Shown: one piece after another, positions 1 through 5,347 of the stretch
How the letters are laid out: the number at the start of each line of letters is the position of its first letter
Position numbering within the stretch: position 1 is the stretch's first letter
Source of the DNA: Deltaproteobacteria bacterium
Lineage (GTDB): Bacteria; Desulfobacterota_B; Binatia; UBA9968
Direction of reading: 5' to 3'
Length of the DNA: 12,627 nt
NCBI GenBank assembly: GCA_016193385.1
Contig: JACPSF010000338.1
Coordinates: 1-12,627, forward strand
Program-made: the position numbers and the translations under genes
The notes under the pieces: model-generated
What the model was told of the DNA's origin: nothing
Seen by the model: the letters and a program-made list of their open reading frames with translations, nothing else
Database searches by the model: none

Positions 1-595
1 CAAGGTCTCGCTTGAAGCGTATCTCGATGCCCTTTCAGCAGAGTCTGAGCCAGGAAGAAAGGAAGCTTTGGCACGCCACGCCGCACAGATTCGATCGCAT
101 ATGTCGGCCTTGTCCGCCAGGAGCTACTGGGAGCAGTTCGACAAAGCGCCGGAGTTCGTAGTGATGTTTATCCCCGGCGAGTCATTCTTTGCCGCAGCAG
201 CGGATGCTGACCATGAGCTGATAGAAGACGGCATGAAAAAACGCGTTGTATTAGCGACTCCGACCACGCTGATTGCGCTTCTCCATGCGGTTGCTTACGG
301 GTGGAAGCAGGAACAAATCGCCGAGAACGCTCAGGCCATAAGCGAATTGGGCAAGCAACTGTACGAGCGAATGAGAACGCTGGCCGGGCATATTTCCGAC
401 ATCGGGAACGGCCTCGAAAAAGCCAGCGGCGCCTACAACAGCGCTGTTGGCTCCCTGGAAAATAGGGTGCTGCCCGCCGCTAGGCGCTTCAAGGAACTCG
501 GTGCAGCGTCCGGCGATGAGATCGCAATCATTGAACCGGTCGATACTCAACCACGCCAGCTTGCAATTCCTGAACTTAAGAAGGAAATTGATTGA
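1..595 (+). CDS. rmuC: RmuC family DNA recombination protein (C-terminal part, 5' end outside window)
   Basis: The reading frame is open from the first bases and ends in TGA at 593-595, so the window holds only the last ~197 residues. A TTG at 68 could serve as a start, but the upstream in-frame residues ([11 protein letters not shown]) are typical of the family, so the gene clearly begins outside the window. Family hallmarks are visible in order: [32 protein letters not shown], then [19 protein letters not shown] near the C-terminus. RmuC proteins have an N-terminal membrane anchor and coiled coil (not in the window) and a C-terminal nuclease-like domain, and they limit inversions and recombination at short inverted repeats. 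The normal C-terminal length suggests an intact 3' end. The gene is followed by a ribosome-binding site and a methyltransferase-like stub. rmuC next to restriction-modification genes is seen in accessory loci, but that link is inference here. Confidence 0.93.
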   Translation, partial: KVSLEAYLDALSAESEPGRKEALARHAAQIRSHMSALSARSYWEQFDKAPEFVVMFIPGESFFAAAADADHELIEDGMKKRVVLATPTTLIALLHAVAYGWKQEQIAENAQAISELGKQLYERMRTLAGHISDIGNGLEKASGAYNSAVGSLENRVLPAARRFKELGAASGDEIAIIEPVDTQPRQLAIPELKKEID

Positions 596-628
596 TCTCT
601 CCAGACGCATTCTCACCGCCAAACTCGT

Positions 629-692
629 AGGAGCGTAAGCGCAGATGCCGGTTTTGCAGTTCAAAGGAAAGACCGCGATTGAGTGCGGTTGA
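629..692 (+). pseudogene. Stub of a Mod-type (type III-like) DNA methyltransferase gene: RBS plus 15 codons
   Basis: An AGGAG ribosome-binding site at 629-633 is followed 11 nt later by ATG at 645. The frame reads MPVLQFKGKTAIECG and stops at TGA 690-692. From memory, this peptide closely resembles the extreme N-terminus of site-specific DNA-methyltransferases annotated as type III restriction Mod subunits, which often begin M-P-x-L-Q-F-K-G-K and continue into a target-recognition and NPPY-containing body. No such continuation is seen in the ~300 bp that follow. The best reading is a 5' remnant left by a deletion or rearrangement just downstream of rmuC. Alternatives are a real 15-residue leader peptide or chance. 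The match is short, so confidence is moderate. Confidence 0.4.
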
Positions 693-954
693 AACTTCAA
701 TTCAATACCTTCACTTTCGCCTTTTCGTAATTCCGAAAATCAGAAAATGTCCGGTCATCGTACCCATGAGGTCCGCTTCCTGAGGCGATTCACGCCGAGA
801 TCGTGCGATATAGGGCAAATAAGGCGGGAAATGCGTTTCGGGCGGCCAGGCAAGGGCTCAGACGCGGGGAGGATCGTCGGTCGTAGGGACGTTTAAGAGG
901 GGACTGTCCGGTTCCCGGACAACCGTCATCGACAATCAGTCACTATCGTCTGCG
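693..954. other. Non-coding spacer between methyltransferase stub and toxin-antitoxin operon
   Basis: No credible gene is seen on either strand, and the longer open frames lack family similarity and good ribosome-binding sites. The stretch contains TGTCCGG at 749-755 and the palindrome TGTCCGG-TTC-CCGGACA at 905-921. It has the look of leftover mobile or REP-type sequence between rearranged genes, but I recognise no complete element. Confidence 0.5.
905..921. repeat. Perfect 7-bp inverted repeat with 3-nt loop (REP-like palindrome)
   Basis: TGTCCGG (905-911) is followed by TTC and its exact reverse complement CCGGACA (915-921). Just before it lies a GGGGAC-like G-rich tract at 899-904. A single TGTCCGG half copy is also present at 749-755. 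GC-rich short-stem palindromes of this kind occur in REP elements and near RAYT transposases, but no transposase is present. There is no T-run after the stem, so it is not a classical terminator. It could also be a regulator site upstream of the toxin gene. Confidence 0.45.
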
Positions 955-986
955 TGCTTGACTTGAACTTAACATTCTGTCAAGCA
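955..986. promoter_or_regulatory. Putative autoregulatory operator of the toxin-antitoxin operon (8-bp inverted repeat)
   Basis: TGCTTGAC (955-962) and its exact reverse complement GTCAAGCA (979-986) flank a 16-nt AT-rich centre, so the arms are 24 bp apart centre to centre. The right arm ends 3 nt before the ATG at 990. The antitoxin two genes down has an Xre-type helix-turn-helix, and MqsA/HigA-type antitoxins repress their own operon by binding palindromes at the promoter or start. Two overlapping -35-like hexamers (TTGACT 958-963, TTGAAC 963-968) lie in the left arm and centre, but I see no convincing -10. The repeat could instead form an RNA hairpin in the leader. Confidence 0.5.
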
Positions 987-989
987 GAT

Positions 990-1298
990 ATGAAGCGCTT
1001 GGCAAAACCCAAACACCTAGATGATGCCCAAGTTCTCAAGGCGATACGGGATGCCCTAGGACCCCGAGGCCGTATCCTGCCGAGCAGACACATAGTGCGG
1101 GAGTCGATGCCAAAAAGGCACTTTGATATGAATGACGTGATCAAGGTCCTGGACAAGCCGACGGGGGTCAAGCCATCGTGGAACACAAAAAGGGAGACTT
1201 GGAACTATGACGTAAATGGTCGCGACCTAGAAGGCCATCCGCTTACAATAAGAGTTGCCGTTGAAGAAGACGGATTGATTTTAGTCACAGGTTTTTAG
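990..1298 (+). CDS. DUF4258 domain protein, probable toxin of a type II toxin-antitoxin pair
   Basis: This is a 102-residue protein with an N-terminal helical stretch and a DUF4258-like core from about residue 29. The core has S32-R33-H34, M40-x2-R43 and D46 leading into a helix with VIKVL, then a strand-rich end (WNYDV, LTIRVAVEEDGLILVTGF). DUF4258 proteins are small RelE/MqsR-like proteins usually found beside zinc-finger/HTH antitoxins. The expected role is a ribosome-associated or free mRNA endonuclease, but no catalytic activity can be read off the sequence. I prefer ATG 990 over an in-frame GTG at 954, because the longer form would translate through the palindrome at 955-986. Neither start has a good Shine-Dalgarno, so expression may be weak or leaderless. 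The stop at 1296-1298 is 14 nt before the antitoxin ATG, and toxin-first order matches mqsRA and higBA. Confidence 0.75.
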   Translation: MKRLAKPKHLDDAQVLKAIRDALGPRGRILPSRHIVRESMPKRHFDMNDVIKVLDKPTGVKPSWNTKRETWNYDVNGRDLEGHPLTIRVAVEEDGLILVTGF

Positions 1299-1312
1299 AG
1301 AGGATTTTTGAA

Positions 1313-1831
1313 ATGAAATGCCCCACTTGCGGAAAAGAAATGCGCTCTAGAATCCGGGATTACGAGTACGTGGAGTCCGGTCTCAAGGATGTTGTGCTCA
1401 AAAACATCACCGTGCACGAATGCCGGGGATGCGGCGAGTTGCTGCCGGAGATTTCCAACGTCAAACAGATCCACAAGTGGATAGCTGAATACCTCGTGAA
1501 AAAGCAGAGCCCCCTCACCGGCCAAGAGTTCAGGTTTTTGAGGAAGCAAATGGGTATCAAGGCGAGCGAACTCGCCGGCTTCCTGGGAGTAACACCTGTC
1601 ACCATATCCCGCTGGGAAAACGATAGGGAGAGTGTGGGTCCTCAGTCCGATAGGCTCCTCAGGGCCTTCTTTCTCACCGGACCTACTGGCCTCAGGATCG
1701 CCCGCGCTCTAGAAGTTTTCGAAATGCTCCGCACAATACTCCCAAACATAGCCCATCGAAAACCGAAACCTGAGCGCATTGTGATACCTCCGCCCCGGAC
1801 ACAACAAAGGGTTTCTCGTGCTCACGAATAG
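1313..1831 (+). CDS. MqsA/YgiT-type zinc-finger and HTH antitoxin
   Basis: This 172-residue protein has two recognisable parts. Residues 1-45 form a YgiT-type zinc finger with ligands C3, C6, C37 and C40 (CPTC and CRGC). Residues ~69-118 form an Xre/MqsA-type helix-turn-helix (LTGQEFRFLRKQMGIKASEL, then LGVTPVTISRWEN). In this family the N-terminal zinc domain neutralises the toxin and the HTH binds the operon's operator, for which the palindrome at 955-986 is the obvious candidate. A GAGAGGA Shine-Dalgarno at 1298-1304 sits 8 nt before the ATG, stronger than anything before the toxin, as expected if antitoxin must be made in excess. It is longer than E. coli MqsA (131 aa). The extra C-terminal tail (~residues 128-172) is basic and proline-rich and of unknown role. 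The local base composition is more AT-rich than the operons to the right, consistent with horizontal acquisition. Confidence 0.88.
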   Translation: MKCPTCGKEMRSRIRDYEYVESGLKDVVLKNITVHECRGCGELLPEISNVKQIHKWIAEYLVKKQSPLTGQEFRFLRKQMGIKASELAGFLGVTPVTISRWENDRESVGPQSDRLLRAFFLTGPTGLRIARALEVFEMLRTILPNIAHRKPKPERIVIPPPRTQQRVSRAHE

Positions 1832-1863
1832 CTCGACTCTCACGAGTAGCAGTTTAGTTTTTG
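1815..1863 (+). terminator. Weak terminator-like hairpin after the antitoxin gene
   Basis: CTCGTG (1815-1820) can pair with CACGAG (1841-1846) across a 20-nt loop, and a T-rich tail follows (GTTTAGTTTTTG, ending about 1862). The stem is short and the T-run does not follow it directly, so this is only a candidate. A smaller TCGTG/CACGA hairpin (1816-1827) competes with it. Confidence 0.25.
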
Positions 1864-2073
1864 CCTGCTCAAGTGCTTTTCTCGCATCGACGGGGGCGTT
1901 CGGTTTCGATTCGCTTGAAGCGGCATCGCATTTCAAGGCGGGCTTGTAACGCTTGACCTTAATCTTGTCGCCATGGGTTCGGCGTGGGTGTCAGACCTTT
2001 CCATTTTCGTTCCCGGTCTCCGCGCAAAGTCCTCAACCTGAGCCCGCCACAGAGTCGTGGGCTAATCGGGCTA
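1832..2073. other. Gene-free spacer upstream of the binding-protein/hydantoinase operon
   Basis: I see no supportable gene here. A minus-strand open frame across 1709-1936 overlaps the antitoxin gene, shows no family resemblance and is probably chance. An imperfect GC-rich stem is possible at 2041-2072, where AGCCCG at 2041-2046 pairs with CGGGCT at 2067-2072, with CCAC/GTGG inside. It could terminate or separate transcription just before the promoter, but there is no T-run. Confidence 0.45.
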
Positions 2074-2103
2074 TTGACTTTGGCCGAAGCGCTAATTTAT
2101 AAA
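2074..2103 (+). promoter_or_regulatory. Sigma70-like promoter for the binding-protein/hyuAB operon
   Basis: TTGACT at 2074-2079 matches the -35 consensus in five of six positions. TATAAA at 2098-2103 matches the -10 in five of six with an 18-bp spacer (TTATAA at 2097-2102 gives 17 bp). The sequence between is AT-rich near the -10. It leaves a leader of about 65 nt before the ATG at 2176, containing a pyrimidine-rich run (about 2112-2131) and then a strong purine ribosome-binding site (AAAGGGGGGG). It is the best promoter match I found in the window. Confidence 0.6.
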
Positions 2104-2175
2104 GCCCTGTCAGTTCTTTTTCTTTTTTTCCCGAGGCTCCAGGCATAGGTTCCTAACGCGAAAGGGGGGGACATC

Positions 2176-3189
2176 ATGCAAGGGAAAATCTTTGCGCCCG
2201 TTTTAGCCCTAGTCCTGTCGTTGTCTTTTGTGGGTGGGGGCCCGTTGACCGTTCGAGCGGAGTCTCGGAAGCTGGCCGTCGGTATTTCCGCCCTCAGCGC
2301 CGGGTACTCTCCCCTCTATATCGCTAAAGGAGGCGGGTTCTTTGAAAAGTTTGGGCTCGATGTGGACCTGATCTTGATGGAGAGCAGTCCCATCGTCCAC
2401 GGACTCATCGCCGGAGACGTCAAATTGGCAGGGGTTGGCGCCACACGTATTGTGGCTAGCAACGTGGAGGGCTCGGGAATCCTGATCCTCTCCGCGATGA
2501 ACGATCGCCAGCCCTACGTGCTCTTGGTGTCCCCGGAAATCAAAGAGCCGTCGCAGTTAAAGGGGAAGAAAGTCGGGGTGGCGCAGTTTGGCGGCCTGGA
2601 CGATACCGCGATGCGCTTTGCCTTGTTGAAACTGGGCCTCAACCCGGAGAAAGATGTGACGATCATCCAGGCGGGCGGAAAAGCAACGCGCTTTTCGGCT
2701 CTTCAAAAAGGCGCGTTGTCGGCCATCGTCATCGATCCCCCGTATACGCTGGCCGCGAAAAAACTTGGCTTGCATTTTCTCTTCGATTTCATCGAGTCGA
2801 GCCCGAAAACCGTTTATGGCACGGTCTCGGCAAAGGACTCCTTCATCAAACAAAACCCCGACACGATCCGGAACTTTCTCAAGGCGTACATCACGGCCGT
2901 CCAGTTCTACAAGGCCCACAAGCCCGAGAGCATCAAGATTGTGGCGAAATATATGAGGATCGATATGCCGGCGAAAGCGGAAGAAATGGAAGAAACTTAC
3001 AACGCGTTTGTGAGAGCGCAGAAGTGCAAGCCGTATATCGAGAAGGAGGGAGTTCAGAATCTGCTCAACGAGCTGGGGGAAAGAATGCCCAAGGCCCGAA
3101 CCGCCGATCCTCAGAGGTTCGTGAACATGCAGTTTCTGAAAGACCTGGATGATAGCGGCTTTATCGATTCCACGTGCAGGGAGAACTGA
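2176..3189 (+). CDS. ABC transporter substrate-binding protein, NMT1/SsuA/THI5-like
   Basis: This 337-residue periplasmic binding protein starts with a Sec signal peptide: K4, a hydrophobic core at residues ~5-22 and probable cleavage after V26-R27-A28. There is no lipobox cysteine, so the mature protein should be free in the periplasm. The mature part has the NMT1/SsuA fold signature: LAVGISALSAGYSPLYIAK, then GGFFEKFGLDVDLI, a lobe-crossing stretch (LKGKKVGVAQFGGLDDTAMR), and a dicarboxylate-rich second lobe with IDPPYTLAAKKLG. Relatives bind sulfonates, nitrate, pyrimidine precursors, taurine or aromatics, and the ligand cannot be assigned. No ABC permease or ATPase gene is nearby, which is common for this orphan subgroup. 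It lies 42 nt upstream of hyuA with no terminator, so the two are probably co-transcribed and the ligand may be the substrate of the enzyme that follows. A GGGGGG-rich Shine-Dalgarno supports the ATG. Confidence 0.85.
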   Translation: MQGKIFAPVLALVLSLSFVGGGPLTVRAESRKLAVGISALSAGYSPLYIAKGGGFFEKFGLDVDLILMESSPIVHGLIAGDVKLAGVGATRIVASNVEGSGILILSAMNDRQPYVLLVSPEIKEPSQLKGKKVGVAQFGGLDDTAMRFALLKLGLNPEKDVTIIQAGGKATRFSALQKGALSAIVIDPPYTLAAKKLGLHFLFDFIESSPKTVYGTVSAKDSFIKQNPDTIRNFLKAYITAVQFYKAHKPESIKIVAKYMRIDMPAKAEEMEETYNAFVRAQKCKPYIEKEGVQNLLNELGERMPKARTADPQRFVNMQFLKDLDDSGFIDSTCREN

Positions 3190-3231
3190 GAGTTGGTCTG
3201 ACGAAATCTTATCTGTGTAAAGGAGGGAGAC

Positions 3232-5337
3232 GTGAAAACCGAGGAGAAGGGCTACATTATCGGAGTTGACACCGGTGGGACGTTCACCGATGTGGTCCTG
3301 CTAAAACCCAACGGAGAGTTTGTAACCGGAAAGGCGCCGACCACTCCCGCCGACTTTTCCATGGGCGTCACCAACGCCGTTACGGAGGTCGCGCGCCAGA
3401 TGGGGCTGCCTCTGGAGGAACTGCTCACCCGCATGGCGTACTTTAAGCACGGAACCACCGTGGCCACCAACGCGCTCATCACCCGAACCGGCGCCAAAGT
3501 CGGCTTGATCACCACCCGCGGCTTCGAGGACACCACCCTCATCATGCGCGCTATCGGGCGCGTTGACGGCCTGCCGGAGGAGGAAGTCCGCCACGTGACG
3601 TACGTCACCAAGCCCGAGCCGCTGGTCCCGCGGCGATTGATCCGCGGCGTCTCGGAGCGCATCGATTATCAAGGGCAGGTCCTCATCCCGCTGAGTCAAC
3701 CGGAGCTGGACAGCGCCGTTGCGGAGCTGGTCGAGAAGCAGGGCTGCAACGCCCTCGCCGTGAGCCTGCTCCATGCCTGGGCGAACCCCGCGCACGAGAA
3801 CGCGATCCGCGAGCGTTTGAGCCAACTGTACCCGAATGGGAAGGTTTTTTTGAGCTTCGGCAGCGATCTGGCCCAGGTGGCCGGGGAGTACGCGCGCGCG
3901 AACACGGCGATCGTCAACGCCTTCGTCGGCCCGACGGTGCAGCGCTACTTGAACGATCTTGAGAAGAAGCTGCGCGGCGGCGGTCTGCACGGGCCGATTC
4001 TGGTCATGCAGGGGAACGGCGGGCTCACGAGTCGAGAGCAGAGCATTCCGATCAGCAACCTTCAGTCCGGGCCGGCAGGCGGCATGATCGCATCCGCGTA
4101 CATGTCGGGTCTTCTCGGGCACGGCAAGGTGCTGACGACGGACATGGGAGGGACGAGCTTCGACGTGAGCCTGATCACCGACGGATTCTGGAAATACGCC
4201 GAAGAGGCGATCTTCGACCGGTTCCGGATCCTCCAACCGATCGCGGAGATCGAGTCGATCGGCGCCGGCGGGGGCACGATCGCCCGGGTCGACGAAGTTA
4301 CCGGACGGCTCCTCGTGGGTCCGCAAAGCGCGGGCGCTCATCCCGGCCCGGTCTGCTATGACGAAGGCGGGGAGGAAGTCACGGTGACCGATGTGGATGT
4401 CCTGCTGGGATACATCGATCCGGATTATTTCCTCGGCGGGCGCAAGCGCCTGAACAAGGCGAAGGCCGAGAAGGCCGTGCGCGAGAAGATCGCGGGCCGG
4501 CTGAAGCTGGAGGTCATGGAGGCGGCGGCGGGAATCTATGAGATCATCAACAACAAGATGTCGGACCTTATCCGGCGCCAGATCGTGAAGAGCGGCTACC
4601 TGCCCGAGGATTTTGTCCTCTACGCCTTCGGCGGCGCAGGTCCCGTGCACGCCGTGGAGTTCGCACGCGAGCTCGGCATTCGGGAGATCTATATCTTCCC
4701 GACCTCAGCGGTTTTTTCCGCCTTTGGCGCGGCCATGGCGGACGTCATTCATTCCCGGGTGCTGACCTATCACGCGATCATGCCCATCGATCCGAACGTC
4801 ATCAACGAGCGTCTGCAGGCGGTGGAGCAGGAACTGCTGGCGCTCATGGCGAGCGAAGACTTCACTCCCGAGCAGGTCACCCTGCGCCGCTTCGTTTCGA
4901 TGCGTTTTCGCCGGCAGACTTACGGCGTGGAGCTCGCGCTGCCCTGGGATCGTCTCGATGCCGGGCGCGTAAACGAGATGGCCCGTCTGTTCGAGGCGAA
5001 GTATGAGGACTTATACGGCAAGGGCGCGGGATTTTCTCAGGCTGGGATCGAGATCAATACCCTGCGCGTCGACGCTGTAGGGCAGGTGCCCAAACCGCTC
5101 CTCACCCGGGACGCGGGGCGCGGCGGCGACAGCGGCCAGGCCCGCAAGGGCTCGCGGTCGGCCTTCTTCGACCAGCGTTTCGTAGAGACGGCTATCTACG
5201 ATTACACCCGGCTCGGTCCGGGCGCTGTCGTCACCGGCCCGGCCATCATCGAGGCGCCTTTGACGACGATCGTCGTCCCGCCGGGGTACCGGGGCGCCGC
5301 GGATAGCTATCACAACATTATTATCACGGAAAGCTAG
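3232..5337 (+). CDS. Hydantoinase/oxoprolinase family subunit A (HyuA / acetone carboxylase AcxA-like)
   Basis: This 701-residue protein, normal length for the family, starts at GTG 3232 behind an excellent AAGGAGGGAGAC site. It has an ASKHA-type ATP-binding fold: phosphate-binding loop 1 at G11-V-D13-T-G-G-T-F-T-D20, then H73-G-T-T-V-A-T-N, the second phosphate motif D304-M-G-G-T-S-F-D311, and adenosine-type glycine-rich F466-G-G-A-G-P-V-H473. Hydant_A_N covers about residues 7-190, the Hydantoinase_A core about 200-500, and the C-terminal domain the rest. Members hydrolyse ATP to open 5-oxoproline or N-methylhydantoin rings, or to phosphorylate ketone enolates and bicarbonate in acetone and acetophenone carboxylases. 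The neighbouring HyuB carries a carboxylase gamma-like domain, which favours the carboxylase branch. The substrate is unknown. It would act in the cytoplasm as a complex with HyuB. The stop is 10 nt before the next start, so translation is likely coupled. Confidence 0.9.
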   Translation: MKTEEKGYIIGVDTGGTFTDVVLLKPNGEFVTGKAPTTPADFSMGVTNAVTEVARQMGLPLEELLTRMAYFKHGTTVATNALITRTGAKVGLITTRGFEDTTLIMRAIGRVDGLPEEEVRHVTYVTKPEPLVPRRLIRGVSERIDYQGQVLIPLSQPELDSAVAELVEKQGCNALAVSLLHAWANPAHENAIRERLSQLYPNGKVFLSFGSDLAQVAGEYARANTAIVNAFVGPTVQRYLNDLEKKLRGGGLHGPILVMQGNGGLTSREQSIPISNLQSGPAGGMIASAYMSGLLGHGKVLTTDMGGTSFDVSLITDGFWKYAEEAIFDRFRILQPIAEIESIGAGGGTIARVDEVTGRLLVGPQSAGAHPGPVCYDEGGEEVTVTDVDVLLGYIDPDYFLGGRKRLNKAKAEKAVREKIAGRLKLEVMEAAAGIYEIINNKMSDLIRRQIVKSGYLPEDFVLYAFGGAGPVHAVEFARELGIREIYIFPTSAVFSAFGAAMADVIHSRVLTYHAIMPIDPNVINERLQAVEQELLALMASEDFTPEQVTLRRFVSMRFRRQTYGVELALPWDRLDAGRVNEMARLFEAKYEDLYGKGAGFSQAGIEINTLRVDAVGQVPKPLLTRDAGRGGDSGQARKGSRSAFFDQRFVETAIYDYTRLGPGAVVTGPAIIEAPLTTIVVPPGYRGAADSYHNIIITES

Positions 5338-5347
5338 GAGAAGCGTC

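Noticed and set aside
1709..1936. A minus-strand frame of 75 codons in the antitoxin/spacer region
   Set aside because: It overlaps the antitoxin coding region, has no Shine-Dalgarno or similarity, and its possible upstream extension is unconvincing.
1865..1957. Several TCAAG/CTTGA motifs, including GCTTGAC at 1951, resembling half-sites of the toxin-antitoxin operator
   Set aside because: They are irregularly spaced and unpaired, and five- to seven-base matches of this sort are expected by chance.
3301..4650. A 449-codon open frame on the minus strand opposite hyuA
   Set aside because: It is antisense to a well-conserved gene in a GC-rich region, its product is compositionally biased (D/R/H-rich), and it shows no family motif.
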